DNA of 64,000 nt from CANDYO01 sp964627795 (GTDB taxonomy: Bacteria; Pseudomonadota; Alphaproteobacteria; Rickettsiales; CANDYO01): contig CAZVLF010000002.1 of the NCBI GenBank assembly GCA_964627795.1, positions 142,584-206,583 of the forward strand, in the 5' to 3' direction. Position numbers and translations under genes: made by a program. The notes beneath the pieces are model-generated. The model was not told where the DNA came from. It saw nothing but the letters and a program-made list of their open reading frames with translations, and did no database searches. Below, in pieces: positions 9,164-18,537 of the stretch. Every line of letters begins with the position of its first letter. Position 1 is the stretch's first letter.

Positions 9164-11725
9164 TTAGGACTTATTATTAAAAGCTTGCTCAATAATTTTA
9201 TACCAGCAAATGGGAGAGATTTTTTCATCTTTTGAGTGACCATAAATAATTAGTCTTTCTTCTGCTCTGGTTAATGCCACATATAAAAGCCTTATATATT
9301 CTGCATATTCTTTTAAAGATTTGGTTTTTCTAGCTTTCTTAGCAATTTCTGGATAATATCTTTGCTTTCCTGGCCACAATAAACGAGTGGGATCTAACCA
9401 TATTATACTATCAAAATTTTGAGGAAGAGAAGTGGTGTCGGTTAGGATTACTGTTTTAGCTTGAAGGCCTTTAGCATTATGAATGGTCATTATACTCACT
9501 TCATTATTTCTAAAAGAAAGATCTTTTTTTATTTCGGTTTGAGATGATTCAACAAAACGAATAAATAATTGAAGGCTTGGAATTTCTTCAGCTTCAAAAT
9601 TTCTTGCAAGATCAAGGAAAGAATCAATTACATCACTTGCTTCTAAATGATATATTTTTTCATAGTGTTTTCTTAAATTATACTTTTCAAACAAGGTAAA
9701 AAAGAATGAGAAAGGAGTAGATATTCTGCTTAAAATAATAAATTCAGTCAATAATTTTTCAATATGTTGAAATTCAGGAAAAGCCTTAATTCGTTCAAAT
9801 AATGTTGTTTCTCTATTATAACAAAGTGTAAATAATTGATTTTCATCTAAATTAAATATTGGAGATTTTAAGAGAATTGCCAAATTTAAATCATCATAAC
9901 AATTAAGAACAAATTTAGACAAAGATAAAAGATCAAGTATTACAGGATGTTCATTGAGTTTTAAACGATCAAGCCCTGAAGTTGGAATGTTTAAATTTCT
10001 TAAAGAAGATATGATCAAACGTGTTAATTTGGTTCGCCTTCTGGTTAAAATTAATACATCAGAAGGATTTTTTATAATTCCTTCTTGAAGTTCTTCTTTA
10101 ATTTTATGTGCAATTTGGTTTGCTACAATTTCTTCTAAATTTGTTTTTTTAGAAATTTTATTAAAGTTGCTTGGAAGGGCCCAAGAATAATCTTGTTCTT
10201 GATTTTCGTCATCATCAATAATTAGAGGGATCAGTTCAATTGAGCTTTGAATATTTTTATAAGCTGTGTGGTTGATAAATTCTTCCCCAAGGCTCTCTTT
10301 AATTTGTGGGTTGTTAAATATTTGATCAATAAATGATAAAATATTTTGTCCAGAACGGTAAGAAATATTTAATTTAACTCTATCTACTTCTAAAGGCAGA
10401 GAAAAATTTTTATTATTAAATATTTTAGGGTTAGCTCCTTGAAAACTAAATATTGATTGTTTAGGATCTCCCACTATAAAAAGACTGTTTTTATCACTTT
10501 CTTTAGAGAAAAACTCTTCACAAATTAGATCAATTATTTTCCACTGATTATGGCTATTATCTTGTGCTTCATCAACAAGAACATGTTCTATGTTTTGATA
10601 AAGATTATATTTTACCCATTCTTTATGTTCACTTTCATAAAGTAGTTTGATTGTTAGATGAATTAAATCATCATAATCTAAGGAATTTAGGTTCTTTTTT
10701 AATTCAGAATAAATTTTTCGTAAATGAAAACTAAGAACAATAAAAGCTTTAGTTAGGTTAATTGCTTTTAGATTATTCATTAGAGTATTAAATTTATAAG
10801 CCCTTTCTTGCTCTTCAAGGAGAATTTGATGAAATTCAGGATATTGTTCTCCAATTTTTTTAGTAAGTACTGATTTTAGAGGTTCTTCCTGAGCGGTTAA
10901 ATAGCACCCAAGATATTCATTGATTAAAATTTTTTTTGATTGTTCCGAATATTGAAGATAGTTTTTTAAAGTTAATGCTCTTGCTTGATCATTTTTTCCG
11001 CCAAGATTAATTATTTCAAGATGTTGTTGGGTAATAGGTATGTTAGAAATAAATTCTTCAATAATTTCTTCTTCATTATATATTTCAGGGTCTATGAAAT
11101 TAATTGCTGTTTCAAGAGTAATATGATGATCAAAATATTGATCAAGATCATTACGATTGGAAATAATTTCTTCAAGTAGTTCGTTTAAACTATATTCTTT
11201 AATATGCCAGCTTAAGTATTTAACTGCTTCTTCAGCTTTTTCATATGTAGCTATATCTTCAATTAAAATTTCTTTTGCTGATCTGATTAAACTATTTTCG
11301 TGACTTTCACTTAAAAGAGTGAAATTTAAATTTATACCAGCCTCTAGAGGAAATTTAAGCAATAATTGTTGGCAAAAAGAATGAATTGTTTGGATAGAAA
11401 TATTTTCACCCATATCAAGAAGCTCAATATATTTAGTTCTTGCCTTATTTATTAGATTTGGGTTGATTTCAGAAAAACCTAGGTTTAAAAGCTCTTTAAT
11501 AAGATTGTCTTCATCCATCATAGTAAATTCAGACAGCCTTGAATAGATTCTGTGCCTTATTTCTGAGGCTGCCGATTTAGTAAAAGCAAGACAAAGAATT
11601 TTATTAGGATGAACATTTTGTAAAAGTAACGAGATTATTCTATCAGTTAGCGTTTTTGTCTTTCCGCTACCTGCAGAGGCTGAAACAAACGAAGATTGAT
11701 TTAAAAGGTTAATCTTCTTTTTCAT
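9164..11725 (-). CDS. addA: AddA-type DNA helicase (UvrD family) without a C-terminal nuclease domain
   Basis: This is a superfamily 1 helicase of the AddAB double-strand-break repair type. At 853 residues it shows motif I ASAGSGKTKTLTDRI (16-30), motif II DEAQDNSHNQ (about 385), motif III GDPKQSIFSFQGAN (about 415), motif V (VSIMTIHNAKGLQAKTVIL, about 745) and motif VI (LLYVALTRAEERLIIYG, about 820). The sequence ends about 20 residues after motif VI. Typical alphaproteobacterial AddA proteins are longer and carry a RecB-like nuclease domain there, so the nuclease is absent. No addB is in the window. The start lies 3 bases after the sixA stop, so it is the last gene of mutL-sixA-addA. Confidence 0.9.
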   Translation of the reverse strand: MKKKINLLNQSSFVSASAGSGKTKTLTDRIISLLLQNVHPNKILCLAFTKSAASEIRHRIYSRLSEFTMMDEDNLIKELLNLGFSEINPNLINKARTKYIELLDMGENISIQTIHSFCQQLLLKFPLEAGINLNFTLLSESHENSLIRSAKEILIEDIATYEKAEEAVKYLSWHIKEYSLNELLEEIISNRNDLDQYFDHHITLETAINFIDPEIYNEEEIIEEFISNIPITQQHLEIINLGGKNDQARALTLKNYLQYSEQSKKILINEYLGCYLTAQEEPLKSVLTKKIGEQYPEFHQILLEEQERAYKFNTLMNNLKAINLTKAFIVLSFHLRKIYSELKKNLNSLDYDDLIHLTIKLLYESEHKEWVKYNLYQNIEHVLVDEAQDNSHNQWKIIDLICEEFFSKESDKNSLFIVGDPKQSIFSFQGANPKIFNNKNFSLPLEVDRVKLNISYRSGQNILSFIDQIFNNPQIKESLGEEFINHTAYKNIQSSIELIPLIIDDDENQEQDYSWALPSNFNKISKKTNLEEIVANQIAHKIKEELQEGIIKNPSDVLILTRRRTKLTRLIISSLRNLNIPTSGLDRLKLNEHPVILDLLSLSKFVLNCYDDLNLAILLKSPIFNLDENQLFTLCYNRETTLFERIKAFPEFQHIEKLLTEFIILSRISTPFSFFFTLFEKYNLRKHYEKIYHLEASDVIDSFLDLARNFEAEEIPSLQLFIRFVESSQTEIKKDLSFRNNEVSIMTIHNAKGLQAKTVILTDTTSLPQNFDSIIWLDPTRLLWPGKQRYYPEIAKKARKTKSLKEYAEYIRLLYVALTRAEERLIIYGHSKDEKISPICWYKIIEQAFNNKS

Positions 11726-11728
11726 TAT

Positions 11729-12184
11729 TTAACGCCAAAATTTCACCAATTTATTATTCTCAAATAATGCTAAGCTACCAGGAGAAAATCCTTTTGCAAC
11801 CTCATCTAGCAAGGGGGAATCTATGGATTGTTTTGCAAGTTGGAAAGCTGCATTTGATATTGCTGGATTATGATTAACAATTATAAAATTATTATATTGA
11901 TGTAAGGAATCTTCAATAAATTGTAATAAATAATCTAAGTTACAATTATAAAGAGAGTGTTTATAAAAAATTTTAGGCTCGTAATTTAGCTGATCTTTTA
12001 AGTTTTCAACAGTTTGTTTTGTTCTTAAAGAATCAGAGGAAAAAATAGCTTCAATTTCATAATCATTAAGTAATTTTCCTATTTCTTTGCTTTTTTTAAT
12101 ACCATTAGGTGTTAAACAGCGATTAAAATCATCAAGTAAGGATTGAATAGGTTCAGCATGACGGAGAAGAAAAAACTTGCTCAT
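11729..12184 (-). CDS. sixA: SixA-like phosphohistidine phosphatase
   Basis: A histidine phosphatase superfamily protein of 151 residues. Visible motifs are the catalytic RHA triad in FFLLRHAEP (5-13), the FSSDSLRTKQT segment (about 50) and the second histidine in VNHNPAIS (about 103). SixA proteins remove phosphate from phosphohistidine, classically from histidine-containing phosphotransfer domains. The ATG giving MSKFFLLRHAEP is chosen over the codon two residues upstream because the family starts directly at this strand. It sits 40 bases after mutL and 3 bases before addA. Its substrate here is unknown; the PTS and phosphorelays are the usual candidates. Confidence 0.88.
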   Translation of the reverse strand: MSKFFLLRHAEPIQSLLDDFNRCLTPNGIKKSKEIGKLLNDYEIEAIFSSDSLRTKQTVENLKDQLNYEPKIFYKHSLYNCNLDYLLQFIEDSLHQYNNFIIVNHNPAISNAAFQLAKQSIDSPLLDEVAKGFSPGSLALFENNKLVKFWR

Positions 12185-12224
12185 TGGCATCCATAAATGA
12201 AAATACTAAAAATATATCAATAGC

Positions 12225-14081
12225 CTAACTTCTTTCAAAAAGTTTTTCAATGTCTTTCATGCTTAATTTAATATAAGTTGGCCTACCATGATTACATTGG
12301 CCTGTATGATCAACTTGTTCCATTTCTCGTAAAAGTGCATTCATTTCACCAATGGAAAGATTTCTTCCAGCCCTTATGCTATGATGGCATGCAAAAGTTG
12401 CTAAATAATGATTTAATTTTTTTTCAAGGCTAACTTGCTGTCCATATTCTTTTAGGTCATCAGTAATATCTTCTATAAGCTTTTTAACATCAACACAGCG
12501 TAATAAGGCCGGAAGTTCAGTAACGGAAATCGCATTTGTACCAAATGCTTCAAAATATAACCCAAATGAAGCAAATTCTTCTTTTCTTGCTAATAATTCT
12601 TCTAATATATGTTCAGGAATTTCAATTATTTCTGGAATAAATAATCTTTGAGTTTGAATTTTTTTATCTAAAATTTGTAGCTTAAGCTTTTCGTAAAATA
12701 TTCTTTCATGGGCCGCATGTTGGTCAATAAGAATCATTCCATCACTTGTTTGAGAAATTATATAAGTGTCATGAATTTGCCCGCAAGCAGCTCCAAGAGG
12801 AAATTCAACATATTTTTGTTCGATTTCTTCTTTTTCTGCTTTCACAAAAGGTGCTATTGGAGCAAAAACAGATTGGGAAGCTTTTTGTTCAAAATTATTG
12901 GGACGAGAAAAATTATATGAAGGAGCAGAATTTTGTTTAAATATTGTTTTACTCGGTTCAATAAAATTTCTAACGGAACCTTCTTCAAGTTTTTGAGATT
13001 TAATATTTATTTCACCTGCAATTTCATGAATTTCTTGTGGTTTAAATAAGCTAATAGCAACTTCACTTAAGTGATCTGAGGCTTGCTTGCCAATATCTCT
13101 AATAGCAGTCTTAATAGCTGAAACAACACATGATCTAACAATATTCGCATCTTTAAAGCGTACTTCAGATTTTGCAGGATGAACATTTACATCAACCATG
13201 GAAGGGTCAAGTTCAAGGAACAGATAAACAATAGGATATCTTCCAGAAGGAATAAAATCTTGATAAGCAATTTTAACTGCCATTGATAAAAGCTTATCTT
13301 TTACAGGCCTTTTATTTATAAAGAAAAATTGATCGCTACCAGTTCCCATGTTATAGGTAGGAGTGCTAACAAATCCATTGATTTTACATTCGCTGCTAGT
13401 AAAATCAACTTGTACGAAATTATTAGAAAATCCTTTTCCAGCAATATCGTTTAACCTTAAATAAAGATCATCATTATGAACTTTATAATGAAAAACTTCT
13501 TTGCCCTCACTAGTTAAAGAAAAGGAAATATTAGGATTAGCCATTGCAATTTTATTTAAAATATCAACAATATAGTGAACTTCAGTTTTATCTGTTTTTA
13601 AGAATTTCAATCTTGCTGGAGTGGCGAAGAAAAGGTCTCGTACTTCAATTTTTGTTCCTTTAGAAAAAGATGCAGGTATGATTTCTTGTTTTTCTCCTCC
13701 AATTATAGTTAGGCTCCATGCACAATCATCAAAGCTTTCATGATGTTTTGAGGTGATTGTCATACGGCTAACAGAGGCAATAGAAGGAAGGGCTTCTCCT
13801 CTAAAACCAAAAAACTGAATATCTGTTATATCTTCATCTTTTAATTTTGAGGTGGCGTGTCTTTCTACAGCTAAATATAGATCATCCTGGCTCATGCCTA
13901 ATCCATCATCAATAATAGTAATTAAATTTTTTCCTGCATTTTCAATAATAATATCAATTTTTTTTGCTCCGGCATCAATTGAATTTTCTACAAGTTCTTT
14001 TACCACTGAGGCAGGTCTTTCAACTACTTCTCCGGCAGCAATTCTATTAATAGTGTTATTTGATAATATTATAATGGTCAT
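12225..14081 (-). CDS. mutL: DNA mismatch repair protein MutL
   Basis: MutL links MutS mismatch recognition to strand incision. The 618 residues contain the GHKL ATPase N-terminus (IAAGEVVERPASVVKELVEN, DDGLGMS, GFRGEALPSI), the transducer domain with DVNVHPAKSEVRF (about 300), a variable linker (about 345-430), and a C-terminal dimerisation and endonuclease domain. The latter has the metal-binding DQHAAHERI (about 460), CHHSIRAGR (about 570) and GQCNHGRPT (about 597), as in endonuclease-type MutL proteins of bacteria without MutH. It is the first gene of the minus-strand string mutL-sixA-addA. MutS is not in the window. Confidence 0.97.
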   Translation of the reverse strand: MTIIILSNNTINRIAAGEVVERPASVVKELVENSIDAGAKKIDIIIENAGKNLITIIDDGLGMSQDDLYLAVERHATSKLKDEDITDIQFFGFRGEALPSIASVSRMTITSKHHESFDDCAWSLTIIGGEKQEIIPASFSKGTKIEVRDLFFATPARLKFLKTDKTEVHYIVDILNKIAMANPNISFSLTSEGKEVFHYKVHNDDLYLRLNDIAGKGFSNNFVQVDFTSSECKINGFVSTPTYNMGTGSDQFFFINKRPVKDKLLSMAVKIAYQDFIPSGRYPIVYLFLELDPSMVDVNVHPAKSEVRFKDANIVRSCVVSAIKTAIRDIGKQASDHLSEVAISLFKPQEIHEIAGEINIKSQKLEEGSVRNFIEPSKTIFKQNSAPSYNFSRPNNFEQKASQSVFAPIAPFVKAEKEEIEQKYVEFPLGAACGQIHDTYIISQTSDGMILIDQHAAHERIFYEKLKLQILDKKIQTQRLFIPEIIEIPEHILEELLARKEEFASFGLYFEAFGTNAISVTELPALLRCVDVKKLIEDITDDLKEYGQQVSLEKKLNHYLATFACHHSIRAGRNLSIGEMNALLREMEQVDHTGQCNHGRPTYIKLSMKDIEKLFERS

Positions 14082-14303
14082 TTTTTTAGAGATCTATTTT
14101 TAAAAATTTTTACTTAAAATGTGCATTTGTAAATTATAATCTATAGAAAAAATAACTAAGGTGCAATGACAATAATTTAATGCATTCTTAATTAAATAAT
14201 TTTGCTTACAACTGCATTTTTGTTTGATTAAAGTCAGTAGACAATTTTGCCAACTTATGCAATGATGTTCGACGATAATAATATAAAAATTTTAGGAGAC
14301 AAA

Positions 14304-15062
14304 ATGGCTGGACATTCACAGTTTGCTAATATTAAACACCGTAAAGATGCGCAAGATAGAAAAAGAGCAAAAATTTTTACTAAACTAACTAGGGAAATTA
14401 TTATTGCTGCTAAAAGTGGTTTGCCTGATCCTAATATGAATTCCAGACTAAGAAATGCTATAATTGCAGCTAGATCAGGAAATTTACCAAAAGATCGTAT
14501 CGAGTCAGCTATAAAAAGAGCAACCAGTGGTCATGAAGGTGAAAATTACGAAGAAATGCGCTATGAGGGATATTTATCTGGAGGAATTGCAATAATTGTT
14601 GAAGCATTAACTGATAATCGAAATCGTACAGCTTCAGATGTTAGATCTGCTTTTACCAAGCATGGTGGAGCTTTAGGCGAAGCAGGAAGCGTAAGTTTTA
14701 TGTTTGATCGTGTTGGATTAATTGAATTTGATTCTAAAGTGGCAGGATTTGATCAGTTCTTTGAAGCAGCTCTTGAAGCAGGAGCAGAAGATTGCATTGA
14801 AAGTGAAGATAGTTACATAGTTTATACCAAACCGGATGATTTAAATGAGGTGAGGGAATATTTAAGCCAAAAATTTGGAGATCAAAAAACAGCTAAGTTA
14901 ACTTGGAATCCACAAAATTTAATTAATATTGATGCAGTTGAGCAAGCCACAACTTTATATAAATTTATCGATGCATTAGAAGATAATGACGATGTTCAAA
15001 ATGTTATTGGTAATTTTTCAGTATCAGCCGAGGTGATGGAAAAACTTAATAAAGTAGTGTGA
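14304..15062 (+). CDS. yebC: YebC/PmpR-family protein (translation factor or regulator)
   Basis: A 252-residue member of the universal YebC (TACO1-like) family. The start at 14304 is chosen because MAGHSQFANIKHRKDAQD is the invariant N-terminus and AGGAG lies 6 bases upstream. An open frame extends back to 14247 but has no conserved sequence. Family features are FTKLTREI, RNAIIAARSGNLPKDRIESA and the GGALGEAGSVSFMF loop. YebC proteins are described both as DNA-binding regulators and as translation factors that relieve stalling at proline runs; the sequence does not say which applies here. It is convergent with obgE and shares an 11-bp hairpin with it. Confidence 0.95.
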   Translation: MAGHSQFANIKHRKDAQDRKRAKIFTKLTREIIIAAKSGLPDPNMNSRLRNAIIAARSGNLPKDRIESAIKRATSGHEGENYEEMRYEGYLSGGIAIIVEALTDNRNRTASDVRSAFTKHGGALGEAGSVSFMFDRVGLIEFDSKVAGFDQFFEAALEAGAEDCIESEDSYIVYTKPDDLNEVREYLSQKFGDQKTAKLTWNPQNLINIDAVEQATTLYKFIDALEDNDDVQNVIGNFSVSAEVMEKLNKVV

Positions 15063-15088
15063 ATAAAAATTGCTTTCTTACAATCAAA

Positions 15089-15131
15089 TTAGGACAAAAT
15101 ATATTGCTAATATTAATAAGTTTTGTCCTAA
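15089..15131. terminator. large hairpin between the convergent yebC and obgE genes
   Basis: TTAGGACAAAA and TTTTGTCCTAA form a perfect 11-bp stem. The 21-base loop contains a smaller nested stem (ATATT and AATAT). It starts 27 bases after the yebC stop and ends 37 bases from the obgE stop, so it is placed to end both transcripts. The U-tract is weak, so this could also be an RNA-stability structure. Confidence 0.55.
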
Positions 15132-15167
15132 CTAATTTTCCAATAGTTTTTAGAAGTATTTCTAATT

Positions 15168-16157
15168 TTAGTCTTCAACATGATTTATATGTTTTTTTAA
15201 TTCTCTTAGAACTACATCAACTCCTTTTTTGGCTGCGGCTGAAATTGCAAAAACTTTTTTGCCACAATGATCAGAGAGGAGTTTGATTTTTTTAGCTATT
15301 TCTTCTTCACTTAAAGCATCGCATTTGCTTAAAGCAATTACTTCTTCCTTATCTTCTAAGCCATATTCATCTAATTCATGACGGATTGTTTCATAGGCAG
15401 AAATTATATCTTCTTGGGTGATATCAATTAAATGTAGTAATACCCCAGCACGCTCAACATGTTTTAAAAACCTATCACCTAAACCAATTCCTTCTGAAGC
15501 TCCTTTAATGAGGCCCGGTAAATCAGCTATAACAAATTCACTATCATCAATATAAACCACTCCTAATTGTGGCTTAAGTGTGGTGAAAGGATAATCAGCA
15601 ATTTTAGGTTTAGCCGCTGATACTGTAGCAAGGAATGTCGATTTTCCAGCATTAGGAAGTCCAACCAAACCACTATCTGAAATAAGTTTTAGTCTTAGCC
15701 ATACCCATAATTCTTCTCCTGGCCACCCTTCTGTTTTACGAGTTGGTGCTTGATTTATGGAGGACTTAAAGTGAGTATTGCCTAAACCTCCATCACCTCC
15801 CTTAGCAATCATAATTTTTTGACCAACCTCAGTAAAATCAAAAATTACATGTTCTTTATCTTCAGTTAAAATTTCTGTACCAACTGGAACTTTTATTATT
15901 ATATCTTCCGCTGAAGCTCCATGACAATTTTGCCCACTTCCTGAACGACCATTATTTGCTTTAAAATGTTGCTGGTATCTGAAGTCAATTAAGGTATTTA
16001 AATTATCCACGCATTCAAAATAAACAGATCCACCTTTGCCTCCATCGCCTCCATCAGGACCACCATGAGAGATAAATTTTTCTCTTCTAAAACTTGCGCA
16101 GCCTGACCCACCGTTACCACTTTTAATAAATATTTTTGCTTCATCAAGGAATTTCAT
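15168..16157 (-). CDS. obgE: GTPase ObgE/CgtA
   Basis: An essential ribosome-associated GTPase involved in 50S maturation. The 329 residues comprise the glycine-rich Obg fold (1-158; for example GGPDGGDGGKGGSVYFE and KGGDGGLGN) and the G domain. The G domain shows G1 GLPNAGKST (about 167), G2 in YPFTTL, G3 DLPGLIKGASEG, the NKxD-equivalent SKCD (about 287) and G5 FAISAAAKKG. The C-terminal OCT domain seen in some Obg proteins is absent, as is common. No rplU-rpmA genes, the usual neighbours, lie next to it here. Confidence 0.96.
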   Translation of the reverse strand: MKFLDEAKIFIKSGNGGSGCASFRREKFISHGGPDGGDGGKGGSVYFECVDNLNTLIDFRYQQHFKANNGRSGSGQNCHGASAEDIIIKVPVGTEILTEDKEHVIFDFTEVGQKIMIAKGGDGGLGNTHFKSSINQAPTRKTEGWPGEELWVWLRLKLISDSGLVGLPNAGKSTFLATVSAAKPKIADYPFTTLKPQLGVVYIDDSEFVIADLPGLIKGASEGIGLGDRFLKHVERAGVLLHLIDITQEDIISAYETIRHELDEYGLEDKEEVIALSKCDALSEEEIAKKIKLLSDHCGKKVFAISAAAKKGVDVVLRELKKHINHVED

Positions 16158-16287
16158 CTAATTTTTTGCGAATGAATGTTTTAACAATATTTCAATATAT
16201 CTGCTTTTCTAATTAATTCAAGATGTAGTTAAGGTATTATTAACTATTATTTTTTACAATTAATAGAAACTGTAAGGGAGATAATTA

Positions 16288-18534
16288 ATGGATGATGTTA
16301 AAAAAGCTAAAGCAATAATAGGATTAAATACTGAGTTTATACTTGATAAAATTTTGGAATATAGTTCAAGAGAAAATGGTTCAGATGATTATTTAGCGAC
16401 GCTTTTAGATAGTAATCTTCCAAAAATTTTAAGTAAAGATTCTTATATTGAAAGTAAATCGAGCAAAAAGGACTTTGAACAAAGTGGATTTTTAAGAGCT
16501 ATTTCTTACAACTTATTTAATGTGACTAATACAGCTTATAATGCAACAAAGGGAATTTCAGATGTAGGAAGGATAGGTTTAGCTGCAAGAAATATATCAA
16601 CAAGTTCTAAAGAAAAATCATTGAGAGATGCAATAGTTGATGAAGGAGGAGTATTTGAGCTTATAGCTGATGAATCTAAGCCCTCAAGAATACCAAAAGT
16701 GCTTAATATTATTCAAGCAATTAATAATAGGAACTCTTACCTTTATGGAAGTGAAAAAAAAGCAATTGAAAGGTTGAAAGAACTAGATAAGGAAATTAAG
16801 GAAATTGATGACCCTATAAATGAGCTAGAAAATAAATCTAGATATTATGCTAAAAAAAATACTAACGGTGAATATTCCGAAATATTAATAAAATTAGATG
16901 AAAGAAAAATAGAGCTAAAAGAAGCAAGCAGAGTAAAAAAAGAAAAGAAAGAAAAAGAAAAATTAACCTTACTATCTAAGCTTGGAAATTTATCTGGAGC
17001 TTTATATGACTATCATGGGCTTTTAGTTTACTTAAATAATGAAGATTTAGTTAGATCTATTCTCACCAAACCTAATTATAAGTTTGAATTGTCACATAAT
17101 GAGCATAAGCCTAAAGAGGAAGATAAAATTCATATTTCTTTAGATAAGAATGGTAGGATAATTTTAATTTCTAAGCTTGGAAAAAAACAAATTTCAGTTA
17201 ATTCTCAAGATGTTTCTTCTGAATTATATATAGCATTACATAACTCCATATCTTCTAATAGAGCTTTAGAATTATCAGATAGAGATAAAGAAGAGCTTCA
17301 AAATTTCATTAAATTAAATAATTTTCCTGGTGTCAATCATCAAGCTTATTTTAAATTAATGAGTTTTCTTAATCTCCCAAATTCAGTTTCAGTCTTTGAT
17401 CCTATAGTTTGTGAAAAGAGAAAGCTTATGGTTGATGCTTTTGTAGAATTAGCAACTCAAAAACATGTTAAAGATAACTTGGTTAACTTAGCGGACGAAA
17501 ATTTAGTTGATAATATTTTTTCTCTTCCTCAAATAACGCCGGCAGTTAAAGAATATCATAAATTAGTTAGTGATCTTGCTGAGATAGGTAAGGAAAAAGA
17601 GTTTAGAAAATTACTAGGAACAATTTTATCTCAAGATCCTCAGTTTCAGAATTATATTTCTGATCTAATGGATTTTATTGGAAGCCCTGATATAATTGAT
17701 CCACAAGATAAGAAATCCGTTGAATATATTGAAGCTGAAAAGCGATTTGATAAATCAATGCTCTCTTTAGTAGATCTTGTTAATGTAGATGTAATTTTAG
17801 CAGCAATTCCTTTAGTTGATGAAAATTTAATAAGTAATGTACTTGAATTACCTAAAGTAAAAGAAACTTTAACTTCATCAGAAAATATCCAAAAATTAGA
17901 CAAGATTGCTAAAGAAGCTAAAGAAAAACTTGGTGAAATAGCTCAAAATAATGAAATAATGAGCTTACTTGAAAATGAACAACAAAATTCTTCTAAAGTT
18001 ATTGATGAAATTGAACTCTTAACGAAGAAGGAAGAGCAAAATAAGGGGGCATCTGATTTTAAAAAAGAGATAATGCATAAAGAAAATCATGTATTAAAAA
18101 AGATTTTGCAAACTATAAGGAAATTGTCTGAAAGTAAAGATTCTTGTGTAAAAATTTCAGATACATTAGATAAAAATAAAGAAAGAATCGGCAATGCAAT
18201 AGAAAAAATAATTGAAAATGATTGTGCAGGAAAAATATTAAGAGATTTTTGTTTAACTGGAAAAGAGGTGGGTGAGTTTTTACCAAAAATTTGCAATGAG
18301 AACGGTTTGAAGGCAGTTGCAGATTATGTTGAAAAACCAACCACTATTAGATTAATTATGATTTTTGCTAAAACTAAGACTCTTGGTTTTGCTGTTCGTA
18401 AATATAGTGAATCACTAATTAAATATGTTGCAAATACATTTTCAATTAGCAAAGAAACAAAACACCATTCTTCCTTTTCAAAGAGAGAAAAAGAAAGAAG
18501 GTTATTAACAAATAAGGTTCAAACAAGAGGTTAA
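16288..18534 (+). CDS. large helical protein of unknown function, first of a paralogous pair
   Basis: A 748-residue protein that I do not recognise. It has no signal peptide or clear membrane segment. A charged coiled coil lies at about 165-235 (KELDKEIKEIDDPINELENK, then a KKEKKEKEK run). A short beta-rich island lies at about 280-310 (HISLDKNGRIILISKLGKK). The remainder is predicted helical and repeat-like. The C-terminus (DYVEKPTTIRLIMIFAKTKT) resembles the matching region of the next gene (DLIDKPNLTGAIKFLKQTNN), suggesting duplication and divergence. The start has a good Shine-Dalgarno (AAGGGAG). The next gene begins 4 bases after the first of two adjacent TAA stops. By size, composition and pairing it is a candidate secreted or structural factor, which is inference only. 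Confidence 0.75.
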   Translation: MDDVKKAKAIIGLNTEFILDKILEYSSRENGSDDYLATLLDSNLPKILSKDSYIESKSSKKDFEQSGFLRAISYNLFNVTNTAYNATKGISDVGRIGLAARNISTSSKEKSLRDAIVDEGGVFELIADESKPSRIPKVLNIIQAINNRNSYLYGSEKKAIERLKELDKEIKEIDDPINELENKSRYYAKKNTNGEYSEILIKLDERKIELKEASRVKKEKKEKEKLTLLSKLGNLSGALYDYHGLLVYLNNEDLVRSILTKPNYKFELSHNEHKPKEEDKIHISLDKNGRIILISKLGKKQISVNSQDVSSELYIALHNSISSNRALELSDRDKEELQNFIKLNNFPGVNHQAYFKLMSFLNLPNSVSVFDPIVCEKRKLMVDAFVELATQKHVKDNLVNLADENLVDNIFSLPQITPAVKEYHKLVSDLAEIGKEKEFRKLLGTILSQDPQFQNYISDLMDFIGSPDIIDPQDKKSVEYIEAEKRFDKSMLSLVDLVNVDVILAAIPLVDENLISNVLELPKVKETLTSSENIQKLDKIAKEAKEKLGEIAQNNEIMSLLENEQQNSSKVIDEIELLTKKEEQNKGASDFKKEIMHKENHVLKKILQTIRKLSESKDSCVKISDTLDKNKERIGNAIEKIIENDCAGKILRDFCLTGKEVGEFLPKICNENGLKAVADYVEKPTTIRLIMIFAKTKTLGFAVRKYSESLIKYVANTFSISKETKHHSSFSKREKERRLLTNKVQTRG

Positions 18535-18537
18535 TAA

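Noticed and set aside
14247..14303. Longer N-terminus for YebC
   Set aside because: The conserved family start MAGHSQ and a strong ribosome site are at 14304; the extra 19 codons have no conservation pattern.
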